A stretch of DNA of 64,000 bases from Adiantum capillus-veneris. Taxonomy: Eukaryota > Streptophyta > Polypodiopsida > Polypodiales > Pteridaceae. The notes under the pieces were generated by a model. That model had not been told where the DNA came from and did not search any database. It was given only the letters and a program-made list of their open reading frames with translations. Location of the stretch: positions 91,153,112-91,217,111 of the forward strand of contig CM043945.1 of assembly GCA_014529385.2 (NCBI GenBank), in the 5' to 3' direction. Below, piece by piece: positions 1-10,659 of this stretch. The translations under genes and the position numbers were made by a program. Numbering within the stretch: the stretch's first letter is position 1; the number at the start of each line of letters is the position of its first letter.

Positions 1-29
1 ATGATTTGGGTGTGTCTAGCTTACATGAT

Positions 30-1003
30 GTTGAGGAACCTCTATCTTTTGATGAAGCAAAAAATTCAAAAACTTGAATGGCTGCCATGCAATCATAATA
101 TGATGTACTTATAGAAAATGACACATGGACTTCATGTGATTTGCCTCATGGAAAAAAGTCCATTGGTATGAAGTGGGTTTACAAGTTGAAACGCAAGCCG
201 GATGGTGAGATTGATCGCTATAAGGCTCGACTTGTTGCAAAGGGTTATGCACAACAAAAAGGCATAGATTATGAAGAGACTTTTTCTCCCACTTGTCGTA
301 TGACTACTGAGAATTTTCTATGTGCATTGGCAGCTCATTTTGGTTGGGATGTATATCAGCCAAACATTGTTACTACTTTCTTGAATGGTGACATATTTGA
401 GGAAGTTTATGTAACGCAGCCTTGCAATTTTGTCAAGAAAGGACAAGAGGATAAGGTGTATGAAAATGAAACAAAGCTTTGTATGGGTTGAAGAAATCTC
501 CTCGTGCTTGGTATGAGAAGGGTGACACTCATTTGGTCAAACGAGAATTTGGTAACAGTCCAAAAGAAAACACATTGTATGTAAAGCGTGAGGGTGATGT
601 ACTTCTCATTGTGGTTCTTTATATAGATGATTTGCTGATCACTGGACCAAGTGAGAGACATATTGCTAAATTTAAGGCTGATTTGAATGCTACTTTCAAG
701 ATGAAAGATTTGGGGATGTTGCATCATTACTTCGATATACAATTTAAGCAGTGTGATGATGGTATTGCATTGTGTCAAAAACGTTACATAGAGACATTGC
801 TATGTAAATTTGGGCTTGAGGATTGCAAACCTATTGCCACTACCATGGAAAAATGTTTGAAATTGAGGCTTCATGATGTTGGTGATCCTGCAGATGTCAT
901 TCATTACCAAACTATTGTTGGATGCCTCATTTATGTATGCAACACAAGGCCCAAGGCCCAATATTTAGTTTGTAGTCTAACAGGTCAGCAAATTTATGCA
1001 TAG
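30..1003 (+). pseudogene. Ty1/copia reverse transcriptase, broken
   Basis: This is the reverse transcriptase part of a copia polyprotein, which copies element RNA into DNA. Reading begins in decayed form near position 30 with the typical run-up (EPLSFDEAKNS), continues as GMKWVYKLKRKPDGEIDRYKA and LVAKGYAQQKGIDYEETFSP (141-491), and changes frame near 480 into MYGLKKSPRAWYE (479-1003). The catalytic box is intact as LYIDDLLITG near 620-650, and KMKDLGMLHHYF follows. A frameshift around 480 and stops at about 84, 114 and 1001 make it non-functional. Upstream gag, protease and integrase lie outside the window or are lost. The family call is secure from motif order. Confidence 0.9.
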
Positions 1004-1171
1004 CCCAAGGTCTAAGCATTGGTAGGCTGTCAAGATATTTTTTTGCTACTTGAGTGATGCTTTACATATTGGCTTGTTTTATCCCAAGGGGGGATCATTG
1101 CCGCCAGACTTACATGTTTTTTTGGACTTAGATTGGGCTAGTTGTTTTGACACACAAGTGGTTTTTGTTTC

Positions 1172-1453
1172 ATGTTTGGCAGTTCACGTATATCATGGTT
1201 GAGCCAGAAGAAACCTACTGTGGCCACTTATAGTTGTGAGTCTGAGTACAAGGCAGTCTTCACAGCTACGGTTGAGTGTGTATGGCTCAGACACCTTATG
1301 GATGATTTGGGTGTTGGACAGGACACTACCAACACTATCTGCACTGACAGTCAGAGGACATTGGCAGTTGCGAGGAACCCAATTTTTCATGCTCGTACAA
1401 AGCACATTGAGGTGCATTACCACTATGTCATGGAGAGTCTCTCAGCAGGATGA
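1172..1453 (+). pseudogene. Ty1/copia RNase H, broken
   Basis: RNase H domain of the same copia element, which would degrade the RNA strand of the RNA-DNA hybrid. Recognisable stretches are SWLSQKKPTVATYSCESEYK, then VWLRHLMDDLG, ICTDSQRTLAVARNPIFHAR and TKHIEVHYHYV, the usual copia order. It is separated from the reverse transcriptase by about 170 bases of frame-broken sequence and ends at 1453. The bases from 1454 to 1640 are the decayed pol tail, and a polypurine tract (CAGGGGGGAT, 1641-1650) abuts the LTR. Confidence 0.88.
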
Positions 1454-1650
1454 TCAGCCTGGATTATGTGCCAACACAGGACAACCTTGCATATATTTTC
1501 ACACACAAAGGCATTGTCTTGTGAGAAGTTTGAAGCTTTCCGCAAAGCTTTGGGCTAGTAACCCTTTGTGGATTGATCATGTCCTCAAGGCATGGCACTT
1601 CCCTTTACTCCTGTGCCAGCTCTCGTTCACCACATCACTCCAGGGGGGAT

Positions 1651-1882
1651 TTATTACCATATACATGTGGTAATGATGTGTGTGAACACACTTAGGACCG
1701 TCAGGGTATTTTTTCCCTCACTACTAGGAGGTTTTCCCCCCTGCGCATTGTATATACGCCCATCATTCTAGGGCTATCTATCTTTTCATTGCACACTGAG
1801 TATAACACTCTGTGTTGTGTGCCTTGAGCTTCCTTCATCTTTTCCAAGCTGTTTGTGTTTTCTTGCAACCCTAATTCCAACA
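1651..1882 (+). repeat. 3' LTR of the copia element
   Basis: It begins right after the polypurine tract at 1641-1650 and starts TTATTACCATATACATGTGG, probably a mutated TGTTACC. It ends near CCAACA. It contains TAGGACCG, TTTTCCCTC, a TATATACG stretch and GCACACTGAGTATAACACTC, all of which recur in reverse complement at 4372-4602. That second copy, next to a primer binding site, defines both LTR ends. Length is about 232 bp. Confidence 0.85.
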
Positions 1883-2033
1883 AAAGTCAATCCTCAAGTT
1901 TTGACCAAAATGGATATTATTAGATCCAAAACCCCCAAATTCTTAAAATTTGAGTATGCAAATAGTCATTTTGACTTAGGACCAACAATAAATGATACAA
2001 ACCCTAAAAGTTGATGACTAAAGGCTCAGCAAA

Positions 2034-2143
2034 CATGTCTAGATGCTTCCACACAAGTTTGGTGAAAAATAGGTTCCAAACATGGATCCATGTCTAGATG
2101 CTTCCCCACAAGTTTGGTGAAAAATAGGTTCCAAAAATGGATC
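2034..2143. repeat. Tandem duplication, 55-bp unit, two copies
   Basis: Two adjacent copies starting CATGTCTAGATGCTTCC at 2034 and 2089 differ at only a few positions. The join creates the perfect palindrome ACATGGATCCATGT at 2080-2093. This is the same arm sequence as the longer palindrome at 2979-2998 but without the central CGCG-type core. Confidence 0.9.
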
Positions 2144-2144
2144 A

Positions 2145-2173
2145 CCCCCCCCCCCCCCCCCCCCCCCCCCCCC
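2145..2173. repeat. Poly-C run, 29 bases
   Basis: An uninterrupted C homopolymer directly follows the 55-bp duplication. It is read directly; its exact length may be affected by sequencing or assembly. Confidence 0.9.
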
Positions 2174-2706
2174 GTGCGAAGTTGGAAAATTTTTGGTTCT
2201 TAAGTGTAGTAAGATGACAAAATTATCAAGCAATGAGGAAATTGTGCAAGATTGGTCACAATTTCAAGAGACTTGCAACTTTAGAGTGTCAAGGTTCCAA
2301 AAGTTAAGGTTTTGAGGTGGAAAAGCCTTGAAGTGGAGATTGTACATATGGTATTCTTTAAAGGTCAAAGTCTAACCAAACAGTTCTTGGAAAAAGTGTA
2401 AAATTTGACAATGATACCAGGAGGGTCAATGAGAGTCAGATGACAGTGAGATTTGATGGATAGGTAGATATATGCTAACAAACATCCAATCATCTAATCA
2501 ATAAAAAACAACACGTATTAGCCACAAGAATCAATCAAAGTGGGATCTAGAAATTAGATATGGTCAAAGTCGGAGAAACAGGAACATAAACTGGGAAATT
2601 GGGTTAACTTAGTGAATATAGATTTGAATTTGAAAAGATTCCACCAGTGTGCTAGCATAGGCTATAGGTACATGCCCACAAAGTCTTAGCCCAAACTATG
2701 ACCCAA

Positions 2707-2726
2707 CATGAATTGAGATCCATGTA
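2707..2726. repeat. Family A palindrome, decayed copy
   Basis: ACATGAATTGAGATCCATGT. Compared with the ideal ACATGGATCGCGATCCATGT it is degenerate in the left arm and core. It is recognised by its shared flanks (..CCA before, ACCTTT after) with the copy at 2979. Confidence 0.6.
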
Positions 2727-2978
2727 CCTTTTGCAAATCTTAGGACCAAAATCTAACCCATTGGACCCACATGCTATTTAAAGATTAACCTTGAAGTTTC
2801 AAGCCATTTGAACATCAAAACCCTTGTGAGAATGCCAAAATTCTCTAAGTCTATGGAAAATTTACAAAATTTGACTTAGAATCCCAACAATTGATCCAAA
2901 TTGCAAAATTTTTCACCCATAACATCCCTTGATCATGTTAAACTAGATGGTGCAAAGATCATTCCAAATTGTGTTCCA

Positions 2979-2998
2979 ACATGGATTGCGATCCATGT
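2979..2998. repeat. Family A palindrome around an ATCGCGAT core
   Basis: ACATGGATTGCGATCCATGT is a 20-bp palindrome with a single mismatch at the core. The mismatch (CG to TG) is the change expected from deamination of a methylated CpG. Confidence 0.8.
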
Positions 2999-3417
2999 AC
3001 CTTTAACCCAGAATTGACGTGAACCAGTTTGACCTAGTGCTCATAGTTTTCCTAGATACACTGGTGAAGTTTTTTCAAATTTGGAACCCTTTTGCTCAAT
3101 TTATACTCATTTTTTATTTTATGGTTAAGTTTGAGTTATACCAAAATTTTTGACAACATTTTGATCAAATTTCGGGCACTAAACACCTAAAATTTTGGTA
3201 ATAGGATCCATACTGACATACTCAGAAGGAGCGGGAAGAAACTCCCTATGAGATCATCAACATCTTGTCAAATAAAAAATCTCACATCACAGATTCTCAC
3301 CAATACTTTCACTGACAATTTCTAGGACACTCCATTAAAAGCCAGAGGTGATAGACAAAGCTAGGTGTCTATAGTTTGACATCTTTTTTAGATTTCCACC
3401 ATGGGGGACTCACTGTT

Positions 3418-3648
3418 AGAGAGTCCATGAGAATGAGAACCATTGAGTATAATGGAGAATCAACCTTGACAGACAAAGATGGAGCCACTGTTCGACTCAA
3501 GATTATGAGTGACCTCATCTACCAAGAACTACTAGCACCTAGCCACAATCTATAGCTAAAGACAAAAGCCATCAACAATGATAAAGCTTTCATCAAGAAA
3601 CAAAGGCATAAGTTGACTTGTAAAGTTTTGATTTTCTCAGAAATATAA
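3418..3648 (+). pseudogene. Start of a gypsy gag-like ORF (family A)
   Basis: An open stretch with one internal stop (TAG near 3555) encodes RTIEYNGESTLTDKDGATVR followed by LKIMSDLIYQELL. The LTDKDGATV segment fits the D-x-x-G module repeated through the gag N termini at 14.4-16.2 kb and 24.6-25.5 kb. Position just after a palindromic leader supports a gag start. It is cut off by the inverted copia fragment at about 3650. Length is too short for certainty. Confidence 0.45.
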
Positions 3649-3649
3649 C

Positions 3650-4012
3650 TGCCCTTGAGATTTATATTCCAACATATCCCAAGCCTGTTTGGTAGATTTC
3701 ACTGAACAAATGTGGGAAGTAATAGTATACTTCATAGAAAACACAATCAATGCATGAGCTTGTGCATCTTTTACATCCCAACGAGCTTGCTCATCCATAG
3801 GCAAAACAGCTTTGGCAGCAACAATCATGCCATCTCCTCAACATCGCCTACATCCTCAAACCAAGATGTACATCAATGCCTTTCACAATATTCCGAATTC
3901 CCTTTGACACAAGGACATGTTGCATCATGTGAGCCCACATAGGGTAATTGTCCCCATCCAATCTGTCCTCAGCAGCAAACATCTTGAACACATTTGTGTT
4001 GTTGTCGGCCAT
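3650..4012 (-). pseudogene. Ty1/copia gag, 5' part
   Basis: The ATG at 4012 opens MADNNTNVFKMFAAEDRLDG, with DGDNYPMWAHMMQHVL next, the standard N terminus of plant copia Gag. Further on come MDEQARWDVKDAQAHALIVF and STKQAWDMLEYKS, matching the UBN2-type gag core. Gag packages element RNA into virus-like particles. A stop near 3850 and truncation at about 3650 disable it. The 5' untranslated part (4013-4358) links it to the primer site and LTR. Confidence 0.85.
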
Positions 4013-4358
4013 GGAAAATGTTTGCATCCAATGTGAAAACTACTTGAAAAGAGGATAAATGAAGCGAGAACTATAAGTGCTATGTAGAAAAAATCATAGA
4101 ATATTGTAAGGGACCTGCTATGCAGTAAACAATATTGATAGAAATTTTGTACAAATGACAAAATAGCTTGTGCAGTACTACCTATAGTGGAAATAGAGAC
4201 CAAAATGATCTCGAAACAGAAATTTGAGCAAACTGAGCAGACTAAGCTCCCAAAATATTTGTCGACTTGATGATGCTTGCCAAAGCTCACAGAAGTCAAA
4301 GAAAGTGAGCAGGCATGTGTCGGAGCTACTGGCAACTAAGCCCAATAGGATGCAACCT

Positions 4359-4370
4359 GCTCTGATACCA
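4359..4370 (-). promoter_or_regulatory. Primer binding site, initiator-Met tRNA
   Basis: On the minus strand this reads TGGTATCAGAGC, the classical plant primer site complementary to the 3' end of initiator methionine tRNA. It lies one or two bases past the LTR end, so it fixes both the element's orientation and the LTR boundary. Confidence 0.95.
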
Positions 4371-4371
4371 A

Positions 4372-4602
4372 TTAATCGAATGAGGGTTGCAAGAACACAC
4401 ATGCATCTTGGAGAAGACGAAGGAAGCTCAAGTCACACAATAGAGAGTGTATTACTTAGTGTGCAATGAAAAGATAAGATAGCCCTAGAGTGATGGGTAG
4501 CGATATACAATGCATGGGGAAAAAACCTCCTCGTGAGGGAAAAAAGGACCCGGCGGTCCTAAGTGTGTTGACACACATCATTACCACATGTATATGGTAA
4601 CA
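4372..4602 (-). repeat. 5' LTR of the inverted copia element
   Basis: On the minus strand it starts TGTTACCATATACATGTGG at 4602 and ends ..CTCATTCGATTAA beside the primer site. About 231 bp, matching the plus-strand LTR at 1651-1882 along its length with scattered substitutions. No second minus-strand LTR of this copy is present, so the fragment is 3' truncated at about 3650. Confidence 0.9.
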
Positions 4603-5260
4603 TCCTCCATAGGCCCTTCGTCACTCTCGTCGTCACTTTCAATCAGAGAGATTGGAGTAACTTTCTTTTTGACCATTTGAGGAGTGGAGGTGGCTCATCT
4701 TCATCTTTTTCCTCCTCCTATTCTTCATTCTTCAATCTTGCCTCTAGCCATAAGTTCTAATCTAGTGCTGGTGAATAATATCCTGGAAAGTTATGACAGT
4801 GGTGTTTTTGGTAAAAATTCTCGTTTTCTTCTTTTCTTTGGACCGCATAGATTCTCCCTCTATTGGCCACTATTTCCTTAGAGATGTTGACTTCTATTGG
4901 TTGGCCAACAACATTGAGCCTCTTGTAACTCCTATGTTTGGGACACATTAAAAATCTCTTTTGGGAGCATCTATAGCTCTAGTGCTTGGTTGTCTGCTAT
5001 TTTAAATCTCCCCTAGAAGCTTGCCACATGGTTTTTCTCCAAGAGGTCTCCAATAAAAGTCTTTTTGCCTCCTTGATGGACTCTTCCTCCAGCTGGTACT
5101 CTAGAAGCTCTAGTAACCTCTAATTTTGAGTTTTCTTCATAGGGGTGGAGGGTTGGTTCTACATTAATCCTGGGGTAGACACACCAAATATAGACATTAG
5201 GTGCATTTCAGAGTGAAAAATCACTTGTTGAGCTGGAATTGAGATATAAGGGGATTTAGG
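4603..5260 (-). pseudogene. Decayed acidic/helical coding relic
   Basis: The minus strand keeps broken open stretches: a helical stretch including LEEESIKEAKRLLLETSWRK, then VGQPIEVNISKEIVANRGRI, and an acidic end PISLIESDDESDEGPMED that stops exactly where the copia LTR begins at 4602. Stops and frame changes are frequent. By position (pol, spacer, palindrome, then this) it corresponds to the 3' ORF of the element at 21978-41559, but I see no convincing residue match, so homology is only inferred. Confidence 0.35.
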
Positions 5261-5312
5261 GCCTTGACACATCATGAGGAGAAAATGCCAAAATGGGCCA
5301 AATTGGGGTCTA

Positions 5313-5338
5313 GAGATAATAAGCACGATTATTATCTC
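5313..5338. repeat. Family B palindrome around an ATCGCGAT-like core
   Basis: A 26-bp near-palindrome with arms GAGATAATAA and TTATTATCTC and observed core GCACGA. The inner part fits the ideal ATAATAATCGCGATTATTAT, so only the core has decayed. It lies 3' of the minus-strand pol relic, where the complete element has its second palindrome array. Confidence 0.7.
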
Positions 5339-7685
5339 GATTTATGTTGGGGGTAATTGTAGCATCACCTAATCAACCAAAGACCAACAAACTTATCAAT
5401 CCTAGGATCGGCAACCCGTCTAGGGTATGGAAGCATGAGCATCATTGGATGTATCGAATGAGAGGATTCAAGAGAATTCTCTTCTAATGCAATAAAGATT
5501 AACCATGAATCAGTAACTCTAATCACACAATAATCATCAATGAAGCATCACCTACACACATTAAGCCCACAAAGTCAGACTTGCCATAGAGTAGAATCTA
5601 AAAGCACACTCTTGACAAGCACACACTAATTGCATTGGTGTTGGCCTCTCCAATCACCACATGTGAATCAAGGTAATTAATCAAAAGCTACACACACAAG
5701 GTGAAAGGTGCTTGAGTTCATTAAACCCATCCACACACGAGCAAAAAATAGTGCACATACATTAATCACAAGATTAATAAAAAACTTAATCAACCTAATT
5801 AGAGATGTTAAATATCACAAATTGAGTGCTCATATAAGGATAGGAGTGGTCAATAAGAAAGAAGTCATCACACACACTCAAATCTAGAATAGTGAGAAGG
5901 TGAAACTACTTCATCACATAATGAAATATAGAAAAATTAAGACTAATGAAGAAAGTAGAGATTAGATTAAGAAATGATTCTCTAAATACAATGGATTAGC
6001 ACTACCCTTCTAAGCACGGACATTAAGCTCAAGGCTAAGCCATCCATAAATTGAACACTCAAGAGAGAGCTCTCAAGAATGAATCCTCAAGAATGAAGCC
6101 TCTTTGCATAAAGGCTTGCACCATAATCCTTTCTACTATGCAATTATGTTGATCCCTCTAGCTAGCATATACAATTTGGAACTTCCAAAAAAGCCCAAGA
6201 CCTTATACAATATGAATAGGAAATATTGTGCACATCCATAGCACATCCCTCGCTTGCTGCATAATCAATGTAGCATGTGTTACCCGCTGCTAACAAGGTA
6301 CAATTTTTAATTTTTTCAACTTCTAATACTATATCCTTGTCCTATAGGTCTAATGTGTAACTCTTAGCCCTAATTTGAATTGATTTTGGTGTGCTTGAGT
6401 CTATTATACACTTGGTCCTCTGACTTTGACAGTTTTGCTCTTGGCACTTGAAATGGATCACTTTTCCTCCAGCCCTTAATGGGATGGTGTCCCATATACC
6501 TTAAGAAGTGGGTTCTTCAAGTTTGGTCTCGTTTGGAATGGTTTTGAGGCCATAGCTAAAAAATGATGCTTTGTCGCAATTCGAGTAAATTTCTATTGTT
6601 CGTGGCGTGAACGGAGCTTTCTTTTTTATTCCAACTAGGTACATTTGTTATGACACCTATGGGAAATCCTTCTATAAATTTAGATTGTAATTCCTTTTTG
6701 AGGCCAAATTTAAGCTTATTATATCTAGACCCCCCTAGCCTTGAGTCAAAGAATCATATGACTCATTAGGAATGTTCTAATAGTGGTTGCTATACCCCCC
6801 TTTAAGTTTGGTATGATTTGGTGCACAGACTTGATACTTAGTCGTTTTTCACTTCGTGGTTTTTTGAGAAGGTTGTGCTAACCTAGGGTTTTTTTGAGCT
6901 ACCCCGAACCCAAAAAAAAGTTCAACCATGTTCGTTAGTAAGTTAGGAATGTATCCCACATGTCTCATATGAGATTGTGTAGCATAGAGGTCGGTAGGAG
7001 AGTGGGCGAATGCGCGCTAAAAACAAGCTTTGAGAGCTCTCTCCAAGAAGGTCAAAGTAGAAATGAAACTAGATTTGGCCTACCTGGGCTATACATACCT
7101 GGTCTTCCCGACTCTTTTTATCTCAAACTCCGCGATGAGTCCTACTAAACTATGTAGTACACTTTCTTTTTAAAAATTTCCTCATTTGGACTCCGATTGC
7201 TCTTTTTTTTTAGAATTTCACCAAATCAGACATTGTGGGCCCAATTTAGGCTTTCTGTCACTATCATCAAAATTGAACAAGATTTGACATGCTCCTCCAT
7301 CTTCCCTTCTTCAAGGTATCTTTTGTTTCTCCATTTGAGCTTGATTACTATTTCTTTTGTGTTTTTGATGCTTTTTATTAGAAAACTAAAAGAAAAATAC
7401 TACAGCAATCCAAAAAATAGAAAACCAATCCAAAAATTACTTGAACGCATATAAACACTAGACTTGGCCATATTTGTTTTGTGGATTTCTCCATTTTGAT
7501 AACTATTTCGGGGCAAAAAACACGTTAAAAAAGGTGAAAATTGCAATACTTTTTACTTTCGTGACAATATTTACACTATTACACACATCTAGGGGTTATC
7601 ATGATACACTATCCCTGATCTCTTAAAACTGATAAGGGCATTTAACTTTTGAGTTGCAAATTCACACAATAACATACAAACACTT
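5339..7685. other. Noncoding, probable 3' spacer of the family B element
   Basis: I see no gene here. The part nearest 7685 on the minus strand resembles the spacer after pol in the complete element: TTATTGTGTGA, then CCCCTAGATGTGTGTAATAGTG compared with CCCCTAGGGATGTGTATACACT at about 34670. Below about 7400 nothing is recognisable apart from AT-rich sequence and short homopolymers. Confidence 0.4.
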
Positions 7686-7741
7686 TTAAACATTGCTCTT
7701 TTTTTGGTCTATTTCATCTATCTTGGTCCGCATTTGGAATG

Positions 7742-7755
7742 CCTCCCCCCTCCTT
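7742..7755 (-). other. Polypurine tract after pol (family B)
   Basis: The minus strand reads AAGGAGGGGGGAGG followed by CATTCCAAATGCGGAC. The complete element has AGGAGGGGGGGAGGCATTCC and AATGCGGAC at 34483-34510, just after its pol frame. It is conserved between two diverged families although no LTR follows in either. Confidence 0.7.
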
Positions 7756-8100
7756 GCCTGAGCCTGTTGGGACGACATGGTGTATTCTAGGTAGTGCACT
7801 GCATGGGTAGTCAAGTTGTGTCTATGCATAGCTGGGATTGTCTCAACCATGCTAGTTATGTCAATGCAATTCAAAACACTATGTTGTGCAAGAGTAGGGT
7901 CTTGAGAAAAGAGCACAAGGGTTGTCAAAGATGAAGCATCATGTTGGGTAACTCTCTTAAAGAGTAGATGTTGGAGTAATTGTGCTCGTTCTTTAATAGT
8001 TTGCAATGAACAACCATCTGTTTTTTTGGAATCATTCTGCAATGAGATTCGTTGTTGTATTGGTGGTAGTAGAAGCTTTGGTACCCATTTGTACACTACT
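7756..8100 (-). pseudogene. C-terminal tail of gypsy pol (family B)
   Basis: Within 7686-8096 the minus strand encodes LQTIKERAQLLQHLLFKRV, which aligns with WKTIKQRAAELQPLLAKKI near the end of the pol frame of the complete element (about 34220-34270). The rest is Q/S/H-rich and poorly constrained, as in that protein. It marks the end of the B pol relic. The function of the tail is unknown. Confidence 0.6.
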
Positions 8101-8469
8101 TTTCTTGGTGTTGCCTTGGGTTTTCATTTTTACACCATCTTGGGTTGGGGTGTTGCTTCAAGCTGCTTCTTTGGTATCCACTTCCATTGAGGCCCATGTA
8201 ACTGCTTTGACGTATTGGGCCGAGGTTGTGGAGGTGTAGGCTGTGAGTGTTTGTTGTGACTCAACAGTTCCTATTTGTTGGTCAAGAGTTGCTTGGGCAC
8301 CCAAATCTACTTAAGATTGGTGTTGAGCTGAGCTTTGGGAACCCAAAATTGTCTGGTTCCTTGCATGCTTATGCTATGAGGATTCATTTGGTGTCTGATA
8401 TTTGACATTGGTTCTGACTTGGTCATGTTTTCTAGTATCTTAGGACTTTTGAGAGAAGCTTTTCACTCT

Positions 8470-8900
8470 TATCAAACTGTGAGAAAATGGTACTCTTAAC
8501 TAGCCTCCCTTGAGTGTTAACTCAATAACTTTGTCATCTCAATCTTGAACAGCTTTGTATGTTTGCATCCATGGAACTTCTAGTACAATATCCTCATTCA
8601 GATACTTATGGGGAATGCAGATAAACATATGTGGGCACATAAATCCATGCACAAGGATATTGAGATTGATCAAACTCAATGTTGGAATGAATTTTTATGG
8701 CATCCTTTGACTTTAGTTTTGCAATTGAGTCGAGCACCTAGTCTACAAATAATTTCACTCTGAATACATCTTTCAATGTGATTGTTACCCTCATGTTCAA
8801 TCAGTCCAACCATTCACCATCACTCTCCACTTTATTTTTTGCTAAAGATTGAGTAAAGCATTGAGGGTGAATTTGAAGTGTATTGACCAGAAAAACTTCA
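8470..8900 (-). pseudogene. Relic of a C-terminal retropepsin (family B)
   Basis: Broken minus-strand reading past the integrase shows VFRVKLFVD..SIAKLKSKD at the place of the active-site strand and, nearer 8545-8600, DIVLEVPWMQTYKAV. These match the order and spacing of the second protease at 33280-33600 of the complete element (LLDTGAKMSVIS, then CILAVAWMKANRVFID). The catalytic Asp-x-Gly is no longer readable and several stops interrupt it. The relic shows that a protease after the integrase is old in this lineage. Confidence 0.5.
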
Positions 8901-9059
8901 GGGATGCATTGCATTACAACTTTTCTCTTCAAGATTAGAATATACACTTTGTCTTGAGCTTCCTCAATAACTTGTTGTCACTTAATCTTTTGTTCCTTAG
9001 TTGTGTGCATTCTTTGCAAGAGATCATCTCAATAGTAATTGGTACTTTCAAGGCGACAT

Positions 9060-9340
9060 CCACCAATCAAATTTTCCATTACTTCCCCATCTAAGGTGAT
9101 TGTCCCACTTGGTGAAATGCTCGCTATTACAAAAGGACCATGTCCCTTTTTCTTGAATTTAGGGATGTCTTGCTTCAGCGAGTAAAGCAAGACCAAATCT
9201 CATGTCTTAAAGACTTTTGTCAAAAAATGTGAATCAAAGAATTGTTTTTGTTTTTGTTTTTGAGCATATATGTATGCTATAGTGGCTAATTGATAATCTA
9301 ATTGTTCTAGATCCTTGAGTTGTCCTGACAACTCATGACC
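9060..9340 (-). pseudogene. Integrase C-terminal GPY/F module (family B)
   Basis: The minus strand reads LDYQLATIAYIYAQKQKQ, then LVLLYSLKQDIPKFKKKGHG, PFVIASISPSG and GGCRLES. This matches GDYVLVYTLKQ and KKRGMGPYLIQEISSSG of the complete element. GPY/F modules follow the integrase core in many Ty3/gypsy elements and help in DNA binding or targeting. At least one in-frame stop is present. Confidence 0.75.
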
Positions 9341-9372
9341 TTTTCACTCTACTCTTATACAGCTTTGAGAAT

Positions 9373-9939
9373 TTACAACAGAAACTCCATTGGTAAGATA
9401 GCATCAAATGTGTTGACCAAGTTAAACAAAGTGGAATTTAGAGTTGTTTTGAATGACACTCTATATGCCCATAAGGCTAAATGAAGATTCACTTTCCAAT
9501 CAGTTATTCCCGAGCTTACAATCTTAGTAAGCACTGAGCTTAATAATTTTTTTGTATGTTTTGCTTGGCCATATTCATGAGGATGATAGGGTGCGGATTT
9601 ATTATGGATTACCATAAACTTGTTCAACAAGTGTTCTATCACCTCGTTGTTTGAGAAAGTGTGTTCCTTGATCACTCACAAGCTCAATAGGAAGTCTGTA
9701 TCACGTAAATATGTACTCATACAAGAATGCCACAATTATTTGAGCATCGTTCTTCCTAGTGGCTTTTCCTTCTACCCATTTGTTCAAGTAATATATGGCC
9801 ACAAGAATGTATTGAGCCTAAGTCTTGTATGAAGGTGGTTGTATTGGACCAAAAAAATTTATACCCCACTTAGAAAATGCTCTTGCTCCCATTATAATTT
9901 GCAATGGCATATTGTCTATTCTAGTCGGCATTTTTGCTC
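9373..9939 (-). pseudogene. Gypsy integrase catalytic core (family B)
   Basis: The minus strand shows FSKWGINFFGPIQPPSYKT, ILVAIYYLNKWVEGKATRK, PIELVSDQGTHF, SAPYHPHEYGQAKHTKKLL and LHLALWAYRVSFKTTLNST, the full order of a DDE integrase that inserts element DNA. The central Asp survives in VSDQG. The first Asp has become Asn in GINFFGP and the Glu has become Lys (GQAKH for GQAEA), so the active site is lost. Confidence 0.88.
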
Positions 9940-10069
9940 TTTGACAAGAGTCACATTGTCGAACAAATTCTTTTGCATCAATAAACTGAGTTGGCCACTA
10001 GATGCTAGCCATCAATATATCTCTAGCCATGGTTTCATTAGAGAAATGACCTCCTATGAGCCCATTGTG
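9940..10069 (-). pseudogene. Second H2C2 zinc module before integrase (family B)
   Basis: The minus strand encodes DQAHNGLIGGHFSNETMARD and, after a stop in place of Trp, WPTQFIDAKEFVRQCDSCQR. The pattern H-x6-H..C-x2-C is intact. It directly precedes the integrase core, as HAGIAGGHF..CDECQ does at 31936-32061. Confidence 0.8.
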
Positions 10070-10195
10070 TGCTTGATCCAAGATAAGAAGGTATTCATCC
10101 TTGTTGGAACACAATCTAAGCTACTAGTCATTTCCTTGTCTATACAGTTGCTGCATGATTATTGCTTAGTTGACTACTTCAATCTCGATTGCTCT

Positions 10196-10445
10196 TTATC
10201 TTTGTTTACTCATGTCTTCTGAAAATTTTCTATTTGTCAAATATTCTACCAAGCATCTACTCCATCTTGGTGCAACGGATATATGGAATGATGTTGCGTA
10301 TGGAATAACTCTTCTTTCTTTGCACTGGGAACAATTGTTTATGTAAGCATGAGCATCTCTTTTCATGGTAGGATAGTAAACTCCTAGCCAAGTCAATCGT
10401 CTCATAGAGTTTGTTCTTCAGAAAAATGGAACTATGGTATGAACT
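10196..10445 (-). pseudogene. First H2C2 zinc module (family B)
   Basis: Minus-strand MRRLTWLGVYYPTMKRDAHA and YINNCSQCKERR keep the C-x2-C half; the histidine half (HTIVPFF) has decayed. SVAPRWSRCLVEYLTNRKF follows, matching VAPAWSHAIVDYLTNKEM between the two zinc modules of the complete element. The duplicated zinc region is therefore shared by two diverged families. Confidence 0.75.
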
Positions 10446-10659
10446 TGATTCAAGTAGCTTGCTTGTTCCTCAAGCTTATACATAGAAGTAGAATTCCATC
10501 TTTATTTTTTTGATACAATCTTCCAGCCAATATTTGATACATAACTGACTGCTCTATCGGTTGTGTTGTAATTGGAAGTGGGATCTATGAATCTAGTTGA
10601 GGTATAGTCATAAAAAACATAAGATCTTCATACCATATGGGAATCATTTCCACTAATAA

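Larger units (their letters stand above)
2174..3417 (+). other. Leader-like noncoding region of a gypsy element (family A)
   Basis: No sustained reading frame is present. The text consists of AT-rich phrases such as CAAATTTGGTGAAATTTGG-type words that also make up the leaders at 12.8-14.3 kb and 22.9-24.6 kb. It carries two palindrome copies 272 bases apart (2707 and 2979), matching the ~290-bp spacing in the other families. It runs directly into a gag-like frame at 3418. I infer it is the 5' untranslated leader of a plus-strand relative of the element at 21978-41559; no LTR or primer site for it is visible. Confidence 0.5.

Noticed and set aside
9620-10222. Plus-strand frames over the family B integrase
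   Set aside because: They are antisense to minus-strand integrase and zinc modules, which carry the recognisable motifs.
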